Below are positions 54,936-64,000 of a stretch of 64,000 nt of DNA, in pieces. The DNA comes from Pseudisothecium myosuroides. Lineage: Eukaryota; Streptophyta; Bryopsida; Hypnales; Lembophyllaceae. A program made the translations under genes and the position numbers. The DNA lies in contig OX637295.1 in assembly GCA_951799445.1 (NCBI GenBank), positions 18,972,001-19,036,000 on the forward strand, read 5' to 3'. Each line of letters opens with the position of its first letter. The stretch's first letter is position 1. The notes beneath the pieces are model-generated. The model saw nothing but the letters and a program-made list of their open reading frames with translations, ran no database searches and was not told where the DNA came from.

Positions 54936-57240
54936 TGCAGTGGTTTACATCTATATATCTACTAAAGCTTATATTAATGGATGAAATGTGCAAAATGTGG
55001 ATAAAATTTAATTATTCATTCAAAAGATTCTACGTTCATCTCAATAGAGCGATATTATCCTAAGAATATGTAGCAATTCATCAATTTCATCTTAAAAAAA
55101 TGAAGAAATATATTGCCTAATATTCTATCAAAAAAATTATATAGCTTGTGAGCAAAATATATCATTCTAAAAAAACTTGTTGCTTTGGTGGTTAGGCTAC
55201 TATGCCCACTACACAATCAGGTGTTTTGGGGATGAAAAGTAAGCAAACTGGAGGCGGTCCTTTAAAAATAATCTCTTTTCTGCGAGAAAAATTGCATTTC
55301 TGTTGTTGCATATTTAGAAACTTGTCGTTTGTTAAAAGTTGAAATAGCAAGTTGCACAAGTAGGCACACAAGTGATTCACTGTCCAAATCTTGAATATTG
55401 TGTTTTGCCTAGATGAGCTTTTAACAGACCATTAAAGATGCTTTAAAATAAATAGCCTTGCTCTAGCAATTTTTGGATGAAAAGTGTGCAATGAATGTTT
55501 GGACGAGTCAAAAAATTCTCTTGGCACAACCAAATTGTAATTTGGGGGGGATTGGCAACTCTACCAAAAGTAATTTTTTCTTCTACAAATAATTCATTGG
55601 AATAACAGTGAAAGAGGTGCTTTTTGCTTTTGGACTTTAGGAGATTTGCAAATAGTTGAAAGTCAAAATAGCAAGTTGCATGGGTGAGGCAAAGAAGGAA
55701 TTCAATCTTCTATTGTGGACTATAAGATGGATCAAGAAAGACTCTAATATCTTATGAGGGCTTTGAATTTGAATGTACACTCAAATTTGCATGATTACAA
55801 ATAATGGAATGGAATTTATTTCACTTTGTTCTTGATGTGATTTTTAAAATTTGACAAACTCGTGATCAAGTTCCAAACTTTATATCTTGCATTCTATGCC
55901 TGGGCAATGCTTGAATTCGTTAAATATTAATTCTATATGATTCAATTACTTTTAGATTGTGAAATGAATTCCTTTCATTATCCCCTAAAGGATAATAAGA
56001 TCCCAATGAAGCTATTCAACAATTTGGGCAAGGGATTCTAAAGTCAAATCTAGGCATTATTTTTTCAAATTTTTTTAGAGTGGTGTCTTAATGGATTTAG
56101 AGTGATCTCTAATGGCTGGGTCGCTCCAGCTCATATTGTTCACATTCTTTTTTTCACTAACCCAAAGCTGAGGCTTGAAAATCCAACAACATTTATAAAC
56201 CACCTCATTGTCATAATTTTTTTAGATTTATATATTTTTCAAACATAATTTGGAGGAAGAAAGAGGAAACAATTATCTTTGTATTCATTGTTTGGATTAC
56301 GGGTTCTTCTAAAAAAATTGTGTGGACTTGATGTTATAAACTCAGTCTCTTAGTGCATTTTACAAACAACGTGCAGAAGAAATTAGAGTGGGTTTTATTC
56401 ATTTCACATAAAATTTATAAAAGAATTACAAATAAGGTAGGGGACATTGAATGTGACAAATCCATCATAAATAATGTAGATAGTCAAAAAATTTAGGCCA
56501 CTAAGATTTTAGTACATGTAATTTAGAGGCTGAAGTATTGGATCCTAGGTATTGTATTTAGTATAGTCTACATGTATTAAGTATGGTCTGGCTATAAAAT
56601 GGTACAATTGGGCACACAACTGGGTCAGATTTAAAATGGATGGAAAATCGGGCCGTTGGCCAAAAATAATTGGCTAAAGTTTCAATTTCAATCCATGCAA
56701 CTTAGGGTTTAGACTCACTGCGTGTTGCCATTGCAGGAGCCAGTGTTGTTCATTGTAGTACTCTGATTGGCAAAAATCCAAGACGGTTCTAGATCTTATG
56801 ATTTGAGGGTGGCTTCTTGAATTTTGTCGTGTTGATTTTGAAGCAATTTCTTACTATTCAGGGCCAGAGTTCTATTGGCAAAAGCGGTTTTAGGGTGTAG
56901 TGATTTTTGGCGGTTTACTTGACAAATTGTTGTGACAGCGAAGGGAATTTTGGGGGAGTTTTTGTTTTTAGGTAAGCGGTTTAGCCTTAATCCATTATGT
57001 GTTTGTCCATTGTATAGGCTCGTGCAGATTGATTTGAATTGGAAATTTTATAATAATTCACGAAGGTTTTGTTTCATGTTTAGGGTTTGGTTGTATTTTG
57101 GGCTTGGTTGTGTTCCGGGCTTGTGCACATTGATTTCAATTGAGACTTTCTACCACAATTCATGAAGGGTTTGTTTTGTGTTTAGGGTTTGGTTGTGTTC
57201 CAAGCCAGGGTATCAAGCTGCTGTGAACTAGCGCATTCTT
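54936..57240. other. AT-rich intergenic DNA
   Basis: About 2.3 kb without a recognisable gene. At 57060-57230 the phrase TTAGGGTTTGGTTGT(A/G)TT with a GGGCTTG-type neighbour and a CACATTGATTT-type neighbour recurs as a loose local duplication. No coding frame is supported. Confidence 0.3.
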
Positions 57241-57248
57241 GTTAGAAT

Positions 57249-57350
57249 ATTTAAAATTTTAAAATTATTTAAAATTATTTAAAATTATTTAAAATTATTT
57301 AAAATTATTTAAAATTAATTAAAATTATTTAAAATTAATTAAATATCAAT
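57249..57350 (+). repeat. 11-bp minisatellite TTTAAAATTAT
   Basis: About eight to nine units of TTTAAAATTA(T/A), the last ones with ATT variants. Purely A/T sequence. Confidence 0.9.
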
Positions 57351-59500
57351 TAAATAATATTATCTGATGTGGCAATCTCCTGACCACATTAGATTGCTGA
57401 TGTGGCAGCATTCCCATGTTCCCTACCAATCCTTTTTTTTGGCACCATGGGACTTGATTGCACCATTTCAAAATAGATGTCTATTTTTCACCATATAAAA
57501 GTAATCTTTTTTTCCAGAATTTTTTCATTTTTATTAAAATAAGGATGAAGTCGCCAAATTTGGATGAAAAAATGCATAAATATGATTGAAAAGTGTTTTT
57601 GGGGCCAAAAGATGGATGAATGTAGGAATACAATGTTCTACCAAATTTTAAGTGATCGCCATCTTAGCACTTTTTCAAAAAGTAAAAAAAAAGGGTTGTT
57701 CCCCATTAGTTGGGAACTTGTAGCCTTATTTAGGCTTGAAATCTCATCTAATGACCTATTCCATCCTAAAATTGTAAGTGGTTGAGACCCCATCCTAAAA
57801 TTGACCCCTAGAGATTCTTACTTAAAATGTACAACCTCTATTCACAAGAGCCTAGAATCACTTCTACGTACATTTATTTTTAGCACTTTGAAAAGTCATA
57901 GCTTATTCATGTGGTGTCCAAAAAAGACATAAGAAGAGAAAATCTTCTTTGGACCTCCAACAAAAAGTAGGTCATTTTGTAAGGTGAAAACTCCCCAAAT
58001 TGTCCATGTACCCCAATTCCTGCACAATAGACTTCCATTAAAGTGTCCCTCAAAAGTGTCATTAAACCATCCCCATATTTAACTGTGATTGGTTGATTGC
58101 TGATTTTTCTAAATTTTGGTTTTAAATCCAACTACATGATAGTTTCAGTGGCCTAGGGAACTTCCATTTTGAAAATTAATAGAAATTACATGTCATGTCT
58201 GAAAAAATCTATTTTTTTTAATTCATGATTTTCAATTTTTAATACTATAAAAATATTTTTTCTAGAAAAAGATGCCCCCAACCATGTTGAATTGTTGATT
58301 TTGACGTTTTAAAGTGTTTTTACCTTAGTAGGAATTGTGCTCAATTGCTTACTGGGATGCATTTAGTTGCACGTATAGAAGAACCACCCATTCCTGACGA
58401 GAGAGCCATACCCAACCTGTAGGGTGCACTTATTTCCAAGCAAGGTTGGTACAGATTTCCAATTAGAGCTTGGAATGTTTTTTTTTCCTTTTCAAGGTTG
58501 GGACTAATAAAGTCATGACACATGTCTCAAAGTAGTGAGCAAGAAAGTAGGAAGGGAAAGTAGTTTTTGAATGATCAAAATTGACAGGGTCTATGGATTG
58601 GGTATGGATTTAGGCCAACCTTTGGCTTCCTAAATTCGTAATAATTTAAATTCCAGGAAAAAAATCACAAAAAATTGGCAATGCCCGTCATTTCTATTCT
58701 TCTACAAGGCTGAAAATTAACATTGGCTTCTACTGCTCTAGGACATGCGTAGAATTGCTTCACCTTGGAGTGCCGCGGACGCCATTCCTTGGCGTTCCAA
58801 TGACAATACTGTTGAGCCAAAAGAATTTAAAAGCATTTTCACATCCTTCTTTTCTTTGTTGACCTTTCATATTGGGTTATGAAGAGTATCCAATTGAGTT
58901 TGTACTCTTTCCAATGTTTATCTTCATGGAAATGAGAAGTTATAAAAAAAAACGAATCACAAAATAGTGCTATTTTAGTGTATTTTGGAAAATTGTTGCT
59001 CTTTGCTCTAAATTTGAAATTTCTCTACAAAAATGATATTTTCTGAGTTTGACTCCAACTAACATAATGAGGGTCATCTATTCTAGTTTCTACTCCAATT
59101 TGAATTTTGAGAAAAATCCTAATATTGCAAATTTTATTGCAATTTGAACTTTGGGTGTATTTTCAATGTCTATTATTTTCTAATTATAGAATGACACGGA
59201 AATTGAGTTTACACCATGATGTTTGTCATTGTGATATACACACATGGTGAAATTTTCAGATTTTTTGAAATAATTTTCTATGTAATATTTTTTTTTTTTT
59301 CACTTTTTCTTCAAAAATTCTTAAAAAAATCAATTTTCCACAAAAAAATCTAAATTTTTTTGTGAAGAAGACATGTAATTTCATCTCTGAAAAATAAATA
59401 CAATTTTTTTCATACATATCTAGTTGCAATATGGTAGCAAATTGAGTGATGGGCAGTAAGGTTTGAAATCAATGGTAATGGATCCGTCATTTTAGGGGTT
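57351..59500. other. AT-rich intergenic DNA
   Basis: No gene is seen. It ends with TTTTAGGGGTTAA at 59490-59502, which resembles a right end of the TTAA family, but no partner left end or shared interior was found. Confidence 0.3.
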
Positions 59501-59521
59501 AAGTGGTTGACTATGGATGGT

Positions 59522-59718
59522 TCTACAATAGAACTTGTCTTAGTGCATAGAGTCGGGACTATGCACTAAGAGAGGTTTATGCAGTTGGAGAGGTTCTGTG
59601 AGAACTTTGGCTAATGTGACCTCTCACTATGGGACCTCCAACTACTGTTCACAAATATCATGACCTCTCTTATATGCACTAAGACGGTATGCACTAAGAG
59701 AGGTTCTACTGTACCATA
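59522..59718. mobile_element. MITE with TAGAACCTCTCTTAGTGCATA ends
   Basis: About 200 bp. The left end (CTACAATAGAACTTGTC then TTAGTGCATA) is an imperfect complement of the right end (TATGCACTAAGAGAGG then TTCTACTGTA). Inside, TATGCACTAAGAGAGG occurs twice directly and once inverted with CTTAGTGCATA, forming local hairpins. AGTAGAACCTCT-type ends are known from plant MITEs. Target duplication is unclear. Confidence 0.55.
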
Positions 59719-59900
59719 GTTACCTTATTAGTTACCCAAATGAAACTCAGGACCTGCTCATCCAAGTCTTCCACCTCGAAAGCAGGGAACAGAGCACGAG
59801 GGCGGCTGAGAAACTCCGGGCGCGGGGCACCCAAGCACAAGTAAATCGGATGAGAACCTAGTTCGGAGCAGAAGCTGTGCATTTGGCCGGCTGCACTCAA
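59706..59900 (-). other. GC-rich exon-like fragment, unrecognised
   Basis: A minus-strand frame with plausible protein composition (LGSHPIYLCLGAPRPEF, FPAFEVEDLDEQVLSFIW) in an island of higher GC than its surroundings. It ends at a donor-like GG-GTAACT near 59742. No family is recognised and no neighbouring exon was found. It is probably a gene fragment captured beside the MITE. Confidence 0.25.
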
Positions 59901-60356
59901 TCTGCTGCGGCCGGCAACGCTCGACGAGATTCATGCATCCCCTGGAGCGGCGGGCTCCTTAGTACTCCCATTTGCGTGGGACTATTCAAAAGCAAGACCT
60001 CTTATAAATTTTCCTCATGTGCAAATCCGAAGTGCACATCTCTTGTTATTGTAGTTTGCTAGTCGTTGCTCGTTGTACGTTCACAGTCCCTGAAATTCTC
60101 CACACTATAGAGTTTGTTCCTGGAGGTGCCTTCTGCATGCTTAATTGCAGACCTTTTAGGTTTGGTGTACTGGTCGGATCGAAGTAGATTCAGGAGTGGA
60201 ATGTGGTGGTTGCTCGAACTTATCTTGCTCGATAGGGACGATTGTGCAACTCAAGGAGACTGAGTGAGTGTGGTCAGTACTTGAGGGATTACAGTACATC
60301 AATTGGAACCCCTGCCGACAGTCTTGGTCCTTTTTCTTCCTACACAATTGGAGGCA

Positions 60357-61220
60357 ATGGACCAGCAATGGAGAGTTCCAATTGAGGACATTCTGGCACA
60401 TGCCCTCCAAGACAGTGTCCAGAAACTTGTTGACAAAGCTGATGATTCGGGTTGGTGGGCGTGTGTTTTTGTCATATCTTTTCCCTTCCACCTCTTAGCC
60501 CAGTTGTTGTACTTCATCCTTCACCCAATTCTAGTTGGCGTAAGACTTGCTGTTACACATGCTGATAGAGTTGTGTTTGTTCTTGCATCCTCATTTCTGT
60601 CTTTTTATCAGGTGCCACGGAAAGTGTTTTACATTTATATGGTAGTTCTAATAGTCACGGGTTTCCTTCAGTTTTTAAGATCTGATTCAAGTGTAAGACA
60701 CCGTTTTCTTTTTTATTTATCTTGTATCTCATGTGGGACAAGTAATATCTTCCTAAGGAAGTTCACTACTTTACATTGGAGTAACCCATTCAATAGATGT
60801 CTCACTAGATCCAACGTAATTTATGTTCCTATTGGTTTAGAAATTCACCCTAATTCGAGCATTGAGGTTTTTGATTTCCCAGTTTTAAATAGTTCAAACT
60901 TTGACAAAACTGTTGGTAATTGCAGAATAAAAATAGAAACTCTGGACAATATTACTGGTAGCAACACAATTAGAGATTTCTCTGTAGAGTCCCCTTGGGG
61001 ACGGAATCGTTTTACAGTTAATATGGAAAATGATAATTTGGGGAGGCTCATCAGTTATTTCAATCGAGTTATTGAAACAAATTGCAAAGAGTTGATTTGT
61101 ACTATGGTACATGGTCGCTTTGAAGCGTTGAGTATTTTTGCAGCAGTTAAACATTTCAATAGTGGAATTCAACCTGTCAAGCTTGAACTTTGTTCTTCAG
61201 CTTTATATTTTATATATTAA
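60357..61220 (+). CDS. Unrecognised membrane-protein ORF
   Basis: I do not recognise this protein. From the Met at 60357 it has 287 residues; an in-frame upstream Met at 60303 would add 18. Residues 1-33 look soluble and amphipathic (VPIEDILAHALQDSVQKLVDKA). Three hydrophobic segments follow (VFVISFPFHLLAQLLYFIL; VVFVLASSFLSFYQ; VFYIYMVVLIVTGFLQFL), and then a polar, AT-rich-coded second half with no motif. The sequence around 60610 (TTTTTATCAG-GTGCCACGG) could be a splice boundary. The first ~90 residues may therefore be a genuine exon, with the remainder a chance continuation. Fragment or young gene; function unknown. Confidence 0.4.
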   Translation: MDQQWRVPIEDILAHALQDSVQKLVDKADDSGWWACVFVISFPFHLLAQLLYFILHPILVGVRLAVTHADRVVFVLASSFLSFYQVPRKVFYIYMVVLIVTGFLQFLRSDSSVRHRFLFYLSCISCGTSNIFLRKFTTLHWSNPFNRCLTRSNVIYVPIGLEIHPNSSIEVFDFPVLNSSNFDKTVGNCRIKIETLDNITGSNTIRDFSVESPWGRNRFTVNMENDNLGRLISYFNRVIETNCKELICTMVHGRFEALSIFAAVKHFNSGIQPVKLELCSSALYFIY

Positions 61221-62316
61221 GAGACTATTTTGATGTCTTCCTGTGCATCATCATCCTAGTCTAGTTTGTCACATACAATGGCCACCGCTTGTCCTTGGGG
61301 TCGATTTCGACGTGCATTCGTGGAGTTGGAATTCTGTGCCTTGGTAACAAGATCTGCTCAGCAATTTACAAATCCCCACTACAAATAAATTCTCTGACTT
61401 TTCTTGCTCAAAGATCCCAAGCCAGTAAGTGCATCCACATTGTCACCACAGGGAGCTCCATTGAAGCAGACTCATGACTCTGGGTAATTATACTGTCTTA
61501 TTGAAGTACAATTTTTCATCATTTTTGTTTCTAGTTGCCATGCTGGACCCCCAACTCCTTTGGTTTTCTTCATCTTTCCTCATGAAGCAATTAAAGTTGA
61601 ATAAAACTCTATGTTCTCATTCTATCCCATGTTGTTGTTGTTGAAAGACTTGTGCATTTGTGATTTTCTCTTATGGTCTCTTGCTGGATTCCAACGAAGT
61701 TGATTACTTCCTACTCTTCATCTTCAATCATTGGGTTGTTTTATGTTGTTTTACAGATGCGTCTTTATTTGAAGAGGAAGCCATTGATCTTGCAATGCAA
61801 CATTTACAAACCAGGTGATGCGGAGTTTGGATGTCAAACTTGGAGTCTGAGTTCAATTTTGTGTGTTCATCAGCTGGGAATAAGGCAGATGGTTGGCATT
61901 TTTTTAGCCTTCTAAACAAGCTGGGATGTTTGGAGAATTTCATCAACAAGCCTACTCGATCTGTGTAAACTAGAATCATCATGTCGCACTTCTTTAGCAT
62001 TGATGGAACGGTTGTTCTTATTCTAGGTCTGACCATTTGGGTGATGGGAGTCAGGATAACAATATGATTTGTTGCTCTTTGATTTTGTTTTCCATTTTCG
62101 AAGTTTTTTGAAACTCCATCATCTTTGGTTCCCGCTGTGGTTGCACAGACAGTGGTTGCAACTTGTACAGAAGACTTAGTGCAATTGATGCAGCCCTTGA
62201 TTGCCTGCATCTAATATGTGAAGAATCTTGCAACAATATGGTGACTGGTGTCTGGAGAGATGTTTTGGATTTGAGGTTTCTTGCTGCTGCTGATAATCAT
62301 TCATGAAACTACAAGT
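61221..62316. other. No supported gene
   Basis: Short frames on both strands with some protein-like stretches (for example GCLENFINKPTRS near 61925 in a stop-broken frame), possibly a worn retroelement piece. Nothing can be assigned. Confidence 0.3.
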
Positions 62317-62646
62317 AAGGTAGGAGGTTCTGAAATCGCACAGGCTCTAAAATCGCCCACCCTACTCAAATGTACACTGCTTGTACATGTTGCTTTTTCA
62401 TAGCCTTCAGCGATGTACAAGCAATGTACATTTTAGAGGGTGGGCGATTTTAGAGCCCTGTACCTCCTCCACTTCAAATTTTCATAACTAATTCCAGAAA
62501 GCTCCAAAAAATATGAAACGACTTGGGTTAGATGCCAATTCCACTTGTCTTTCAAGGAAAATTTCTTAAAAAATATTACGAGGCGTTTCACCTCCCCAAA
62601 ATTCAGTTTCAGCTCTTAAATGAGCAATTTATGGACCTCCTACCTT
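62317..62646. mobile_element. MITE with AAGGTAGGAGGT ends, second copy of the 25.4-kb family
   Basis: The left end AAGGTAGGAGGTTC is complementary to the right end GGACCTCCTACCTT with one mismatch. The interior 62484-62560 matches 25562-25640 in order. A separate inverted repeat is nested inside it. No coding capacity is evident; an 82-codon frame at 62532-62780 crosses the element's right end and shows no family motif. Target duplication was not resolved. Confidence 0.6.
62341..62460. repeat. Nested 120-bp inverted repeat
   Basis: GGCTCTAAAATCGCCCACCC on the left pairs with its full complement on the right (ending at 62457), and the inner TGTACA-TGCTTGTACAT pairs with ATGTACAAGCA-TGTACA. 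It forms a strong hairpin inside the AAGGTAGG MITE, and is possibly an independent small element inserted there. Confidence 0.75.
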
Positions 62647-63080
62647 ATTTAGACTTCCTCTGTTTGAATGAAGTCTCAATTTGTGGATGTAACCCAATAT
62701 TGACCAACACATATGATAGAGACAAAATTATGCCATACTATCCAAATTTGGGCATCATGTTGTTGTCATATTATATTTAATTATTTAATCACATTTGTAG
62801 TCCAAATGAATTTAATACTATCCCTAGTCATCAAGGTTTGCAAAAAATTAAATATTGAATCTTTTTGGAAATTATTTTAAGAAAGACGCAAAAAATAAAC
62901 AACTTAATGTTGCAAATGTTGAACTATTTGAAAATAACCACTTAATACTTGGGAATAGTGAGATGTCAACGTCTTTATACAAGTGGAGTAGTAGTAGGTA
63001 CAACAACCTATGTGGGATATGTAAATTAGGGTTTATAAGAATTTAACTGCTCATAAACAAGTGTAAAGCAGGATTTGTGT

Positions 63081-63929
63081 TTAATCCCTAAAGTTCCATT
63101 GTCTCCTTGGGAAACATTTGAATTTTGGACAAGTTCCTATGACCTCAATTTTTAGTGAAACTTTTTGAAACTTTCTTACAAGATAGAAAAACTAATTAGC
63201 TTTGTAGGAATATAATTTTTATTTCAATTGGTACTTGGATGCACAAGTTATACCACAAAAAGCCTAGAATTGAACCTAGCAAGGAACATCAAAAACATCA
63301 CAAAAGATATAATATTTTTAAATTTTAATAAATTTTTGAATTTTTTTCTAAAATATTATATTTTTTCTATATGAAAAGCTTCTCTTCACTCAATTTGGAC
63401 TAGTAATGAAAATGTTATGGACAATCTTTTTTGGGGGGCAATCTGAATATCTTTATGCAAAAATAACTTATAGGATTCATTTCTACATGCTAAATGTTTT
63501 CACAATTTTCTAAAAAAATTGTTTGAAGAGGTTAAATTTTCTTGCTAAGACAATCTCACCATTGGAATTATAGTATTTCAATTTCATCTTAGAGCTATCA
63601 ACAGTTTAGTTTTCGTTTAATCTTCAACCTACTTCTACTTAATAATTTTTTAAAGAATGAAAATCAAGTTGTTGTTTTTCTGAAATATTTTACAACACTT
63701 TCAACAAAATTCTTCAATACAAAACCTTTTTTATTTTAAAGTTTGTAGTGCAAAAAAATTCTATAAATGGAGGTCAAAATCATCTAAAATTGAATTCAAT
63801 TTTTTTTCCAACTTTGAATGCTAATATCTTCCAATTTGTATGGTCAAACTTCATGAATTTTTTAGCAATAGAATTGGAAGTTTTTAATGGTTTTTGATAG
63901 AAAAATGACCTTTGGACTTTCAGGGTGAA
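63081..63929 (+). mobile_element. TTAA-flanked non-autonomous element, copy D
   Basis: An 849-bp unit. It starts TTAATCCCTAAAGTTCCATTGTC in the same orientation as copy A and ends GGACTTTCAGGG followed by TGAA, one base from TTAA. Interior blocks shared with copy A in order include TTGGTACTTGGATGCACAAGTTAT-like (63230), GAAAGCTT-like, CACCATTGGAATTATAGTATTTCAA, CCTACTTCTACTTAA and the terminal ATAGAAAAATGACCTT. An older, more diverged member. Confidence 0.65.
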
Positions 63930-64000
63930 ATGAGGATTTCAAAATTCATTTAGGCATAGTATAACAAATTAATAACTTTTTTTGAAAGTCTTTGAATTTA

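Noticed and set aside
57249..57350. CRISPR-like or origin-like repeat array
   Set aside because: Units are contiguous 11-mers without spacers in a eukaryotic context; a simple minisatellite.
59490..59502. TTTTAGGGGTTAA as the right end of another TTAA element
   Set aside because: No matching left end and no shared interior sequence within 2 kb upstream; probably chance or a remnant too worn to call.
61673..62236. Possible LINE endonuclease or RT fragment
   Set aside because: Some phrases look retroelement-like, but frames are stop-broken and no diagnostic motif could be read.
1..64000. tRNA, rRNA or other structured RNA genes
   Set aside because: I looked for tRNA T-loop and anticodon-arm patterns and saw none I could support; a covariance search would be needed to exclude them.

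Overview
This is a nuclear window from a land plant. The evidence is intron-rich genes with plant-type products, a Stowaway-type MITE, a chromodomain Ty3 retrotransposon, a Copia element primed by a half-tRNA, and CACTA (Tnp2) transposase remains. I cannot fix the lineage from sequence alone. AT-rich intergenic DNA and compact introns would suit a bryophyte or other seed-free plant, but that is a guess. All exon models below were assembled by hand from reading-frame continuity across GT/GC...AG sites.

Layout: 1-8.4 kb is decayed transposon DNA: a plus-strand CACTA transposase relic (2180-6380) and a minus-strand Copia 5' half (6846-8345). 8.4-16.6 kb is AT-rich and gene-free. It holds two ~0.9 kb TTAA-bounded elements in opposite orientation, a ~1.09 kb near-perfect palindrome between them, and two smaller inverted-repeat elements. 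17.8-24.5 kb is a ten-exon A1 aspartic protease gene whose introns carry tandem repeats. 25-31 kb is repeat DNA: an AAGGTAG-ended MITE, a Stowaway MITE, a RING-finger pseudogene and a CACTA-derived MITE nested beside a broken TTAA element. 31.4-37.0 kb is a complete 5,577-bp Ty3/chromovirus (minus strand) with nearly identical LTRs and a 5-bp target duplication; it lies 396 bp upstream of the next gene. 37.4-43.9 kb is a 15-exon nicotinate phosphoribosyltransferase gene (plus). 44-48 kb holds tandem repeats and a third full TTAA element. 48.4-53.2 kb is a ten-exon YTH-domain m6A reader gene (minus). 54.7-64 kb is repeat DNA with one unrecognised membrane-protein ORF (60.4-61.2 kb), more MITEs and a fourth TTAA element at the right edge.

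The three host genes are functionally unrelated (secreted or membrane-anchored proteolysis, NAD salvage, m6A RNA reading) and show no operon-like organisation. The most unusual feature is the family of TTAA-flanked, CCC(C)TAAAG-ended elements with no coding capacity. Their ends resemble what piggyBac-type cut-and-paste transposition would leave, which I regard as uncommon in plants. The long palindrome is a candidate dsRNA source. Most nonsense codons in the element ORFs are explicable by a single C-to-T or G-to-A change, consistent with methylation-driven decay.
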